Below are positions 1 through 6,327 of a stretch of DNA of 13,075 bases, in pieces (positions within the stretch are counted from its first letter, which is position 1; the number at the start of each line of letters is the position of its first letter). The position numbers and the translations under genes are program-made. The stretch is taken from the NCBI GenBank assembly GCA_902497065.1, contig CABVDH010000036.1, forward strand, positions 1 to 13,075, given 5' to 3'. This DNA comes from an uncultured Collinsella sp. GTDB taxonomy: Bacteria; Actinomycetota; Coriobacteriia; Coriobacteriales; Coriobacteriaceae. The notes under the pieces were generated by a model. It saw nothing but the letters and a program-made list of their open reading frames with translations. It was not told the origin of the DNA and did no database searches.

Positions 1-55
1 TATACTCATGGAAAACCTCCCATTTCCCGATGTCCAAGAAATGGGAGGCAGTTCA
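1..55 (-). mobile_element. IS3-family (IS150-like) insertion sequence, orfA-proximal terminus, partial
   Basis: Read on the minus strand, this begins TGAACTGCCTCCC and continues ATTTCTTGGACA, closely resembling the terminal inverted repeat of IS150-group IS3 elements as I remember it (TGTACTGCACCCATTTTGTTGGAC). It is identical over all 55 bases to the reverse complement of 13021-13075. Further into the element are a Shine-Dalgarno GGGAGG (minus strand, 21 to 16) and, six bases on, an ATG (9 to 7) followed by AGT ATA, the likely start of the first transposase frame, reading out of the window. A 10-bp stem (16-25 with 39-48) encloses the ribosome site. Only the end is present, so the family call rests on terminal sequence and layout. 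An unrelated element with similar tips cannot be excluded. Confidence 0.7.
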
Positions 56-78
56 CTGTCCCCTTTGTGGTGGTTTTT
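56..78. repeat. Half of a REP-like palindrome, interrupted by the IS
   Basis: This stretch reads CTGTCCCC followed by TTTGTGGTGGTTTTT. It matches the right half of the complete palindrome at 2080-2120. The missing left half would lie beyond the IS that abuts it at position 55. The junction falls in the loop of the palindrome, before CTG. The same trinucleotide ends the complementary half at 13018-13020, as expected for a 3-bp target duplication. Confidence 0.7.
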
Positions 79-181
79 ATGTTGATGAGTTAACAAATAG
101 GGCACGCAGTGCTGGCGGCCGCTGGGTACGGTTAAGATGTTTACCCGTTAGCATTATGCAAGCGAAAGGCGGTCGTCTCCC

Positions 182-631
182 ATGCAGCAGAGCGACGAGA
201 CACGTTTCGAGGACTTTGTCGGACTGATCAGCGGACTCTACAAGGAGATCCAGCGCATTAAGACATCTGAGGGCGCAAGGCTGGGCCTTAAGGGCTCCGA
301 CATCATGTGCCTGTACTATCTTGAGCGCAGCAAGGACGGCCTGACTGGTGCCGACCTCGCCCGCATGGCTGGCGTGACCCGCGCTGCCGTCTCGCGCACG
401 CTGGCGCATCTGGAGGAGGGCGGCTACGTCGAAGTCGACGATTCGGGCGATGCCGCCGTTAAGTATCGCGCCCCGGTTCGCCTGACCACGTTGGGCGGCG
501 AGAGCATGAACGAGGCCGATTGCATTATTCGTGAAGTGCTCGACACCACCGGCAAGGCCATGGGCGTGGAGCAGCGTGAGCAGATGTATGCGTCGCTGCG
601 TACGATTCTCAACACCTTGCGCGAGCTGTAG
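182..631 (+). CDS. MarR-family transcriptional regulator
   Basis: A 149-residue protein of the usual MarR length. An N-terminal helix (about residues 8-28) would form part of the dimer interface. The winged helix-turn-helix covers about 36-105: a first helix around LKGSDIMCLYYL, then LTGADLARMAGVTRAAVSRT, whose second part (64-79) is the DNA-recognition helix, followed by a wing with DDSGDAAVKYRAPVRLT. A C-terminal helix (about 108-147) completes the dimerisation region. MarR proteins bind palindromic operators as dimers and usually respond to small aromatic or lipid ligands; the ligand here is unknown. The ATG at 182 is preceded by the purine-rich AAAGGCGG about 8 bases upstream. The DegV gene follows after 119 bases on the same strand and could be co-transcribed. 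A role in fatty-acid metabolism (as for FabT, a MarR protein) is tempting because DegV binds fatty acids, but this is inference. Confidence 0.88.
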   Translation: MQQSDETRFEDFVGLISGLYKEIQRIKTSEGARLGLKGSDIMCLYYLERSKDGLTGADLARMAGVTRAAVSRTLAHLEEGGYVEVDDSGDAAVKYRAPVRLTTLGGESMNEADCIIREVLDTTGKAMGVEQREQMYASLRTILNTLREL

Positions 632-750
632 GGCTGCCTGGGCATTTGCTTCCCATTATCAACTGCATCGTCCCGTTTAAGCGCGTATACCGTGCCGGGG
701 CATTGCTGTCAAAATTCCCTGCGCGAGGTCCGCGCAAGAAAGGATTCGCT

Positions 751-1605
751 ATGTCAGTCCGCATTATTACCGATTCCGCAAGCGATATGTCGCCGGCCGA
801 GCATCCGGCACTGGCCGTTTTGCCGCTGTCCGTCACCTTTGGAACCGATGTGTTCATGGATGGCATCGACATCGATCACCAGCGCTTTTACGAGATGCTC
901 GTGGAGCGCGATGAGCTGCCCAAGACCGGTCAGGTCAACCCGTACGCGTTTTCGCAGGCTATCGCCGAGGTTCGCGAAGCCGGCGATGAGGCTGTGATTA
1001 TTACCGTGGGCGCTAAGCTCTCGGGCACCAATCAGAGCGCCCGTACCGCACTAGCCGAGGCGCCGGGCGGCGATGTGTACGTGGTTGATAGCAACAACGT
1101 CACCCTGGGTGAACGCATCCTGGTCGAGTATGCGCTGCGCTTGGTGGACGAGGGCCGTAGCGCGGCTCAGATCGCAGCTGCCGTCGAGGCCGTGCGCGAC
1201 CGTGTGGTGGTTATCGGCCTGCTCGAGACGCTGGAGTACTTGGTGCGCGGCGGTCGCCTGTCTGCTGCTGCGGGCGCTGTGGGCACGCTGCTCAACGTGA
1301 AGCCCGTGGTGGCCGCCGAGGACGGCCTGATTGTGCAGCTGGGCAAGGCTCGTGGCTCCAAGAACGGCCGCAACCTGTTGAACCAGAAGGTTGAGCAGGC
1401 GGGCGGCGTCGACTTCTCCATGCCGCTGGCGCTGGGCTATACGGGCCTTTCGGACGCGGTGCTCAAGAAGTATATCGAGGACAGCGCGGCACTGTGGGCT
1501 GGCCACACCGAGGGCGAGCTGCCCGTTCACACCATCGGTGCCACCATCGGTACCCACGTAGGCCCCGGTGCCGTAGCCGTAGCTTTCTTCCAGCCCGCCA
1601 ACTAA
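751..1605 (+). CDS. DegV family fatty-acid-binding protein
   Basis: A 284-residue protein of standard DegV length. DegV/FakB proteins bind a fatty acid in a cleft between two alpha/beta domains and, with the kinase FakA, present it for phosphorylation so that exogenous fatty acids enter phospholipid synthesis. Family signatures are visible: TDSASDM (7-13), TGQVNP (59-64), LSGTNQSA (90-97) at the carboxylate-binding site, DSNNVTLG (113-120), LEYLVRGGRL (161-170), LNVKPV (181-186) and the C-terminal IGTHVGPGA (266-274). I chose the ATG at 751 because AAGAAAGGA lies just upstream and the TDSASD strand then sits at the N terminus as in the family; an in-frame upstream extension has no homologous look. 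No fakA gene is in the window. A hairpin-rich repeat begins 14 bases after the stop. Confidence 0.93.
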   Translation: MSVRIITDSASDMSPAEHPALAVLPLSVTFGTDVFMDGIDIDHQRFYEMLVERDELPKTGQVNPYAFSQAIAEVREAGDEAVIITVGAKLSGTNQSARTALAEAPGGDVYVVDSNNVTLGERILVEYALRLVDEGRSAAQIAAAVEAVRDRVVVIGLLETLEYLVRGGRLSAAAGAVGTLLNVKPVVAAEDGLIVQLGKARGSKNGRNLLNQKVEQAGGVDFSMPLALGYTGLSDAVLKKYIEDSAALWAGHTEGELPVHTIGATIGTHVGPGAVAVAFFQPAN

Positions 1606-1618
1606 CCAACCTGCCAAC

Positions 1619-1708
1619 AAATGATCCCTTGGGGACGGAGGAAAACGGATCATCGACCGCACGGAGGCCGCGAATGATCCGTTTTCCTCCGTCCCCAAGG
1701 GATCATTT
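1619..1708. repeat. 90-bp double palindrome with perfect 35-bp arms
   Basis: Bases 1619-1653 are the exact reverse complement of 1674-1708 (35 of 35), separated by 20 bases. Each arm is itself bounded by a short inverted repeat (ATGATCC and GGATCAT) around a core containing GGGGACGGAGG, or its complement. The whole is therefore two inverted copies of a small stem-loop unit. The core resembles the loops of the repeats at 2080 and 6328. On the + strand the second arm runs into ATTTCTTTATG, so it could also end degV transcription. It lies between degV (stop 1605) and the alkyltransferase gene (start 1743). Confidence 0.85.
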
Positions 1709-1742
1709 CTTTATGCTGTTAATGCGGAGAAGGGAGCGAGCG

Positions 1743-2063
1743 ATGGCGTCTGAGGGCTTTTTTGAGCAGGTGTATGAGGTGGTCGAGCAGATCCCCGAGG
1801 GGATGGTCGCCACGTATGGTCAGGTGGCGCTGCTTGCCGGTCGTCCACGAAGTGCGCGGTACGTGGGGTATGCCCTGCATAGTAATCCGCGCCCCGGCCA
1901 GATTCCCTGCCATCGTGTGGTGTTTGCCGACGGTCGCATTTGCGAAGGCTTTGCCTTTGGCGGCCCTGATGCTCAACGTGAGCTTTTGCTAGGGGAGGGT
2001 GTGGCGTTTAAGGACGACATGCACGTCGACTTGGCCGCCTGTCGCTGGCCTGCCGGACTCTAG
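1743..2063 (+). CDS. MGMT-family protein, single-domain methylated-DNA alkyltransferase-like
   Basis: A 106-residue protein equal to only the C-terminal DNA-binding domain of O6-alkylguanine-DNA alkyltransferases (full enzymes are about 160-200 residues). Family landmarks are GMVATYGQVALLAG (20-33, with the Tyr that flips the base), RSARYVGYALHSNP (36-49, with the intercalating Arg39), and IPCHRVV (54-60) with Cys56 in the position of the methyl-accepting cysteine. Alkyltransferase-like (ATL) proteins of this size usually have Trp there, so this is a short protein that keeps the catalytic Cys. It may repair alkylated guanine directly or, like ATLs, flag lesions for excision repair. The ATG at 1743 follows GAGAAGGGAG closely. 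An upstream in-frame ATG at 1713 is possible but sits just after the palindrome and lacks a better ribosome site. Confidence 0.85.
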   Translation: MASEGFFEQVYEVVEQIPEGMVATYGQVALLAGRPRSARYVGYALHSNPRPGQIPCHRVVFADGRICEGFAFGGPDAQRELLLGEGVAFKDDMHVDLAACRWPAGL

Positions 2064-2079
2064 CGGCTCTGCCTTGGCG

Positions 2080-2120
2080 TAAACCACCACAAAGGTGCCT
2101 GTCCCCTTTGTGGTGGTTTA
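2080..2120. repeat. Complete REP-like palindrome (intact form of the IS target)
   Basis: A 16-bp perfect stem (2080-2095 with 2105-2120) with a 9-base loop, TGCCTGTCC. The outer stem reads AAACCACCACAAAGG. Halves of the same element are found at 56-78 and 12998-13020, joined to insertion-sequence ends at the CTG in the loop. The element lies 17 bases after the alkyltransferase stop codon and could act as a terminator-like structure, but no T-tract follows directly. Confidence 0.85.
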
Positions 2121-2384
2121 GTTTACTTGGGCTAACTTATGGAGAAGCTATGGCGGCGCATTTTGTCGTCAAAAAGTAAACCACGGCGAACTATATTGGT
2201 TTCAGCAACGGAGCAGGCAATAGGCGATGAAAAAGCCTGCCCTGTTGAGTTTGATTCGCATTCCTCCCCTCTGTGCGATTCAACGGTGTACTTCGGGAAC
2301 AGGCCCGCTGGCAACTAACTGCCGGCGGGCCTGTTCCTGTTTGTCGGGGGAGTGCGGTGGACGGAGCCAAAGCGGTCCGGCTCC
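2121..2384. other. Non-coding stretch with several hairpins
   Basis: No convincing gene lies between the palindrome at 2080-2120 and the trpS terminator. Visible structures are an 8-bp inverted repeat GTTTACTT/AAGTAAAC (2121-2128 with 2174-2181), a 6-bp GCAGGC/GCCTGC stem (2213-2218 with 2235-2240), and the long hairpin listed separately at 2296-2337. A 60-codon minus-strand reading frame (2132-2314) has no recognisable family, no ribosome site that I can see, and overlaps these hairpins. The base composition is less GC-rich than the flanking genes. Confidence 0.5.
2296..2337. terminator. Long GC-rich hairpin, possible bidirectional terminator or repeat
   Basis: GGAACAGGCCCGC (2296-2308) pairs perfectly with 2325-2337. 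The stem continues inward by four more pairs (one G-U) to an 8-base loop AACTAACT, giving 17 pairs. The + strand continues CTGTTTGTC, a weak T-rich tail. It lies beyond the trpS terminator on the minus strand. It may stop transcription entering from the left or be another dispersed palindrome. Confidence 0.5.
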
Positions 2385-2412
2385 AAAAAAGGCGGACGCC
2401 GTAGCGCCCGCC
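2385..2412 (-). terminator. Rho-independent terminator of trpS
   Basis: On the minus strand GGCGGGCGC (2412-2404) pairs with GCGTCCGCC (2399-2391) through one G-U pair, with loop TACG, followed immediately by six T residues (2390-2385). It starts 36 bases after the trpS stop codon, the expected place for its terminator. Confidence 0.85.
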
Positions 2413-2447
2413 CTATAGCAATCGAAAGCTCAAGCCAACAGATCGGT

Positions 2448-3497
2448 CTAGTACACCATGCCCATGGCGTCCTGAACCTCTGCCAGGGTCTGCTCGGCAA
2501 TCTCGTTGGCGCGACGGTTGCCCTCGTGCAGGACGTCCTTCACGTAATCCAGATCGTTCTCGTAGCGCTGGCGACGCTCGCGGATCGGTGCGAAGTACTC
2601 GTTGACGGCCTCGGTCACGTACTTCTTGAGCTGGCCGGAGCCGCCCATGCCGATCTCCTCGGCAATCTCGACCTCGGAGCGACCGGTGCAGATGGCGGCT
2701 GTCGAAAGCAGGCCAGACACGCCGGGGCGGTTCTCGGGATCGAACGTGATCATGCGCTCGGAGTCGGTCTGGCTCTTCTTGATGCGTTTGGCCGTCTCCT
2801 CGGCGGTCATCGAGATATTGATGGCGTTGCCGTAGCTCTTGCTCATCTTGCGACCGTCAAGGCCGGGAAGCAGCGGGGTCTCGGACAGCAATGCGTCGAC
2901 CTCGGGAAATACCTTGCCGTAGCGGTTGTTAAAGCGGCGTGCGATGGTACGGGTGAGCTCGATGTGCGGCAGCTGGTCGCGACCGACGGGCACCACGTTG
3001 CCCTTGCAGAACAGGATGTCGCAGGCCTGGTGCACCGGGTAGGTGAGCAGAAGGCCGGTGAGTTCGTGGCCCGAGGCCTCCATCTCGGCCTTAACCGTGG
3101 GGTTGCGCGCCAGCTCGGCCTCGGACACCAGCGACAGGAACGGCAGCATGAGCTGGTTTGCGGCGGGCACGGCGGAGTGTGCGTAGATCATGGTCTTGTC
3201 GGGGTCGATACCGCAGGCAAGGTAGTCCATGACCATGTTGTACACGTTGTCCTGGATATGCTCGGTGGTGTCGCGGTCGGTGATGACCTGGTAGTCGGCG
3301 ATGAGCACGTTGGTCTTGGCGCCCATGTTCTGCAGTTCAACACGGCCCTTGAGGGTGCCGAAGTAGTGGCCCAGGTGCAGACGGCCGGTGGGGCGATCAC
3401 CGGTGAGCATGGTGAACTTCTCGGGCGTATTGGCCAGGCCCTCGCGAATGGCGTTGCTCTTTTGCAGCGCGACTTCGTAGCTGTTCTCGTTTGGCAT
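2448..3497 (-). CDS. trpS: Tryptophanyl-tRNA synthetase
   Basis: A 349-residue class I aminoacyl-tRNA synthetase that charges tRNA-Trp. The nucleotide-binding signature is LTGDRPTGRLHLGHYFG, with the HIGH motif as HLGH (41-44). The second ATP motif KMSKS is at 217-221, within LDGRKMSKSYGN. ARNPTVKAE (130-138), TYPVHQACD (152-160) and PVGRDQLPHIELTR (170-183) are typical of TrpRS. The first 30 residues form a short extension ahead of the Rossmann core. I accept the start at 3497 because a clear TAGGAGC Shine-Dalgarno lies just upstream on the minus strand. A possible -10 TATCAT is at 3534-3529. The 159-base leader region to the next gene shows no T-box-like structure. The gene is followed by its own terminator and appears to be transcribed alone. 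Confidence 0.97.
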   Translation of the reverse strand: MPNENSYEVALQKSNAIREGLANTPEKFTMLTGDRPTGRLHLGHYFGTLKGRVELQNMGAKTNVLIADYQVITDRDTTEHIQDNVYNMVMDYLACGIDPDKTMIYAHSAVPAANQLMLPFLSLVSEAELARNPTVKAEMEASGHELTGLLLTYPVHQACDILFCKGNVVPVGRDQLPHIELTRTIARRFNNRYGKVFPEVDALLSETPLLPGLDGRKMSKSYGNAINISMTAEETAKRIKKSQTDSERMITFDPENRPGVSGLLSTAAICTGRSEVEIAEEIGMGGSGQLKKYVTEAVNEYFAPIRERRQRYENDLDYVKDVLHEGNRRANEIAEQTLAEVQDAMGMVY

Positions 3498-3656
3498 GAT
3501 TGCTCCTAACGTATGTTCATGGGTCAAGATGATAACGCGTTTATTGGAGGGGCGGTGCGTAAGTAGGCGAGGGGCGGGAGAGGGGTGGCTTGTGCGATGG
3601 GCGCGGCGCGGCCGCGCTTGGCCAACGGTGCCTTGGCACATCCTCGGCAGCTTGCC

Positions 3657-4856
3657 CTAGAGCTTGTGGTGGCGCTCTTCTTTGCGCTCCTCGGCTGCCT
3701 GCTCCTCCTGCTTAAAGGCGGGGTCGTCGGGGGTGACGAGCTCGTCCTCGTGCGTGCGCTTGTTGTAATGGTGGCGCAGCACGGGCTCAAACAGATGTAG
3801 ATGCTTGGCGAAGGCAGCCGAGCCAATGGCGAGCACGGTAAAAATGAGCACGCGCATGGGCACCTCGACCTGATTGATGGCGGCGGCGCCGGCCGAAAGC
3901 ATGATGCACCAGGCATAGATGAGCAGCACGGCCTGTTTTTGGTTGTAGCCTTCTTGGATCAGGCGGTGGTGGATGTGGCCCTTGTCGGCCTGTCCGATGC
4001 TAATGTGGGCGCGCTTGCGGCGCACAATGGCGCTAAACGTGTCGATGATGGGCACGCCGGCAACGATGAGCGGGATGATAAGCGAGGTGAGTGCGGCGGT
4101 GCGGCTCACGTTGAGCAGCGAGATGGAGCCCAGCGCAAAGCCCAGAAGCAGCGACCCCGAGTCGCCCAAGAAGATGCTTGCGGGGTTGAAGTTGTAGCGC
4201 AAAAAGGCCAGGCAGGCGCCAAAGAGCGCAATGGAGAGCGCGGCGGCGTCGATGCGGCCCGAGAGAACGGCCATCGAAAACATGGTGAACGAGGCGATGC
4301 CGCAGATGCCCGTGGCCAAGCCGTCGAGGCCGTCGATGAGGTTAATGATGTTGGTGAATGCCACCAGATAGATTACGGTGATGGGGTAGGCGAGCCATCC
4401 GAGCATGATCTCGCCGGGAGCAAACGGGTTGACGATGACGCCGATTTTTAGGCCGCCCATGCAGGCGATAAGCGCGGCGAGGACCTGTCCGGCCAGCTTT
4501 TGCTTGGGCGTGAGCTGGAAGACGTCGTCGATAGCGCCGGTCGCAAAGATGACGGTAAAGGAGAGCGCCAGCATGGGATAGCTAATGTGAAGGCGCGGGT
4601 GCGGCACCAGGACGGGTGGCCAGCCTAGGTACCAGGTGCCTAGGATTTGCACAATGCAGGCAACGACCAGGCCCAAAAACACCGCCGTTCCGCCCAAACG
4701 CGGGATGGGCTTGGTGTTGATGCGGCGCTTAGAAGGATAGTCGACGGCATCGAGCTTAATTGCCAAGCGCTTGACCAGGGGCACCGCGAGGAAGGTCGTG
4801 ATAAAAGCCGCCGCTGCCACGCATAGGTACGGTATGTAGCTCGGGGATGAAGCCAT
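3657..4856 (-). CDS. WecA/TagO-type undecaprenyl-phosphate sugar-1-phosphate transferase
   Basis: A 399-residue multipass membrane protein of glycosyltransferase family 4 (the MraY/WecA/TagO group). These enzymes move an N-acetylhexosamine-1-phosphate from a UDP-sugar to undecaprenyl phosphate, the first step of teichoic acid, O-antigen or other surface glycan synthesis. Motifs visible: IPRLGG (51-56), GAIDDVFQL (107-115) with the Mg-binding DD pair, NIINLIDGLDGLATG (169-183), GDSGS (231-235) and HIHHR (294-298). The last is typical of WecA/TagO rather than MraY. About ten hydrophobic segments are evident, with a charged cytoplasmic tail (about 366-399, rich in E, K and H). The start at 4856 places the first membrane helix at the N terminus. 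No good Shine-Dalgarno is visible, and in-frame ATGs lie further upstream, so the start is uncertain. The exact sugar cannot be read from sequence. Confidence 0.9.
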   Translation of the reverse strand: MASSPSYIPYLCVAAAAFITTFLAVPLVKRLAIKLDAVDYPSKRRINTKPIPRLGGTAVFLGLVVACIVQILGTWYLGWPPVLVPHPRLHISYPMLALSFTVIFATGAIDDVFQLTPKQKLAGQVLAALIACMGGLKIGVIVNPFAPGEIMLGWLAYPITVIYLVAFTNIINLIDGLDGLATGICGIASFTMFSMAVLSGRIDAAALSIALFGACLAFLRYNFNPASIFLGDSGSLLLGFALGSISLLNVSRTAALTSLIIPLIVAGVPIIDTFSAIVRRKRAHISIGQADKGHIHHRLIQEGYNQKQAVLLIYAWCIMLSAGAAAINQVEVPMRVLIFTVLAIGSAAFAKHLHLFEPVLRHHYNKRTHEDELVTPDDPAFKQEEQAAEERKEERHHKL

Positions 4857-4968
4857 GAATCTAAAAACCGCCAAGCGTCGAAGGAAAAGGTCAAAGGTTG
4901 CTACGCGGAAATGGCATAGCTGTCCCATGATACTCGACCGAGGGGGGTGCGGAGGTTTGCACCGTGCG

Positions 4969-4996
4969 ATTATCACGCGCATACCAGATATTGGAA
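4969..4996 (-). promoter_or_regulatory. Possible promoter for the WecA/TagO-type gene
   Basis: On the minus strand TTCCAA (4996-4991) and GATAAT (4974-4969) are separated by 16 bases. The -10 is five of six to consensus; the -35 is weak. Transcription would begin near 4962, leaving a leader of about 105 bases before the ATG at 4856. Confidence 0.35.
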
Positions 4997-5059
4997 TGTT
5001 GTCGATGGCTTGTCGGGATGCCGGCGGGGATCCATATGGACTGTATGGTGATTTTCGGC

Positions 5060-5230
5060 AAAAGAAAACCACCCCCCACGTTACGAAAATGAACCCACCT
5101 AAAACAGGTGGGTGCCCTCATCGACTGTTCCAGCGTCCTTAACAACGAAGGATACCTGTACTAGGCACGACTGTGTGGGCTCCCTAAATAAACGCGACGG
5201 TTCACCCAGTTGCTCCGCGGGGGGCGGAAT
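5060..5230 (-). ncRNA. ssrS: Structured noncoding RNA, candidate 6S RNA
   Basis: No protein fits this stretch. On the minus strand a 12-pair closing helix joins CCGCCCCCCGCG (5227-5216) to CGTGGGGGGTGG (5080-5069), followed by TTTTCTTTT, a terminator-like 3' end. The two non-Watson-Crick pairs are G-U on this strand but A-C on the other, which favours minus-strand transcription. Inside are GTGCC/GGGCAC pairs, CAG/CTG, an apical hairpin TCCTT...AAGGA, and a 3'-side hairpin CCCACCT-GTTTT-AGGTGGG followed by TTC. A long irregular rod of about 170 nt with a small hairpin on the 3' side of the central bubble fits 6S RNA, which binds the housekeeping RNA polymerase. The GGGCACCCACCT...AGGTGGGTTC block also resembles 6S sequences I recall. 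The RNA call is firmer than the 6S name. Confidence 0.55.
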
Positions 5231-5236
5231 ACCTAC

Positions 5237-5265
5237 ATCATAAAGCGGCACTTTATCGATTCCAG
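5237..5265 (-). promoter_or_regulatory. Candidate promoter of the noncoding RNA
   Basis: On the minus strand TATGAT (5242-5237) is five of six to a -10 box and would start transcription about seven bases downstream, near 5230. That is only a few bases before the closing helix begins at 5227. The -35 position holds CTGGAA (5265-5260), 17 bases upstream and weak. Confidence 0.5.
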
Positions 5266-5267
5266 TC

Positions 5268-5296
5268 TTGACATTACAAAAATCGTGTCGGACGAT
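5268..5296 (+). promoter_or_regulatory. Candidate promoter of the PflX-type radical SAM gene
   Basis: A perfect TTGACA (5268-5273) is followed after 17 bases by GACGAT (5291-5296), a poor -10. It is divergent from, and nearly abuts, the noncoding-RNA promoter. The leader to the ATG at 5381 would be about 80 bases. Confidence 0.35.
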
Positions 5297-5380
5297 TACG
5301 GCGCCTTAGGGACGGAGCCGTCTACCCGGTCTGGCCCTTTACGTTTGAGCTGCTGAATCGTTGTTTTGGAGCATGTTTTT

Positions 5381-6319
5381 ATGCCGACGTCGTTGACCGA
5401 ACTTTTTTCGCCCGCCTGCCATTTGTGTCCGCGCCGTTGCGGTGCGGCGCGCGATGAGGGCGCGCACGGCGTCTGCGGTGCTAACGACACGCTCAAGGTG
5501 GCCCGCGCCGCGCTTCATATGTGGGAGGAGCCGCCTATCTCGGGCGAGGCCGGTTCGGGCGCGATCTTCTTTAGCGGTTGCTCGCTTAAATGTATCTACT
5601 GCCAGAACCACGAGATCTCGACCGGCAATTTTGGCCTTGAGATTTCGCCTGAGCGCCTGGTCGAGATTATGCTGGAACTGCAGGACCAGGGTGCCAACAA
5701 CATCAATTTGGTGACGGCGACGCACTATGCGCACCTGTTGCCTGCCGTGATTGCCGCGGCACGGGCGCGCGGACTGGTTATCCCGATTGTCTACAACACG
5801 AGTGGTTACGAGCGCGCGAGTGCCGTGGCGGCGCTGGGCGACCTGGTCGATGTGTGGCTTACCGACTTTAAATATGCCAATGCCGGGCTTGCGCAGTCGC
5901 TCTCTCATATAAAGGACTACCCACGTGTGGCCGTGTCAGGCCTGGCTCAGATGGCGCGCGAGATCGAGCGCCGCGGGGGAGAGATGGTGGATGAGGGCGG
6001 GCTCATGAAGCGCGGCATGATTGTGCGCCATCTGGTACTGCCGGGACATGCAGACGATTCGTGTCGCGTGCTGGACCTGGTGTGGCAGACGGTGGGCGAT
6101 GTGCCGATCTCGGTCATGAACCAGTACACGCCCAATGCACTTATGCGCGAGCAGGGCGGCGACCTGGCGCGTGCCGTGACGCGCGAGGAGTACGAGCAGG
6201 TGCTCGACCATGCCGACGACCTGGGTTTTACGACGATGTTCTGGCAAGAGGGCGGCGCGGTAGACGAGAGCTTCACCCCGGCCTTCGACACCACCGGTGT
6301 TCTTACCAGCGCAAAGTAG
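5381..6319 (+). CDS. PflX-type radical SAM protein (pyruvate formate-lyase-activase-like)
   Basis: A 312-residue radical SAM protein of the COG1313/PflX type. The SAM-cluster motif is CSLKCIYC (C67, C71, C74; CX3CX2C), within GSGAIFFSGCSLKCIYCQN. It is preceded by conserved N-terminal cysteines C13, C16, C20 and C32, typical of this subfamily, which may bind a further metal or cluster. Other core-barrel segments are GANNINLVTATHY (about 103-115), VYNTSGYE (about 142-149), DVWLTDFKY (about 162-170) and RHLVLPGH (about 215-222). The family is related to glycyl-radical-enzyme activases, but its substrate is not established; no glycyl radical enzyme gene is nearby. The ATG at 5381 follows TTGGAG with 9-base spacing; an in-frame TTG at 5366 is less likely. 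It appears to be transcribed alone. Confidence 0.88.
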   Translation: MPTSLTELFSPACHLCPRRCGAARDEGAHGVCGANDTLKVARAALHMWEEPPISGEAGSGAIFFSGCSLKCIYCQNHEISTGNFGLEISPERLVEIMLELQDQGANNINLVTATHYAHLLPAVIAAARARGLVIPIVYNTSGYERASAVAALGDLVDVWLTDFKYANAGLAQSLSHIKDYPRVAVSGLAQMAREIERRGGEMVDEGGLMKRGMIVRHLVLPGHADDSCRVLDLVWQTVGDVPISVMNQYTPNALMREQGGDLARAVTREEYEQVLDHADDLGFTTMFWQEGGAVDESFTPAFDTTGVLTSAK

Positions 6320-6327
6320 TGCGTTCG

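Noticed and set aside
30..227. A 65-codon + strand frame at the left edge.
   Set aside because: It begins inside the IS end, crosses the palindrome, overlaps the MarR start in another frame and has no family resemblance.
2132..2314. A 60-codon minus-strand frame in the intergenic stretch.
   Set aside because: No ribosome site or recognisable domain, and it spans several hairpins. A decayed gene is possible but unsupported.
3498..3656. A T-box or other tryptophan-responsive leader upstream of trpS.
   Set aside because: The 159-base gap shows no T-box sequence (TGGNACCGCG-like) or specifier stem, and the Shine-Dalgarno lies directly before the start.
5060..5230. The structured RNA as tmRNA, RNase P RNA or signal recognition particle RNA.
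   Set aside because: It lacks a tRNA-Ala-like end, the conserved P4 helix sequences of RNase P, and the GGAAGCAG-type SRP core.
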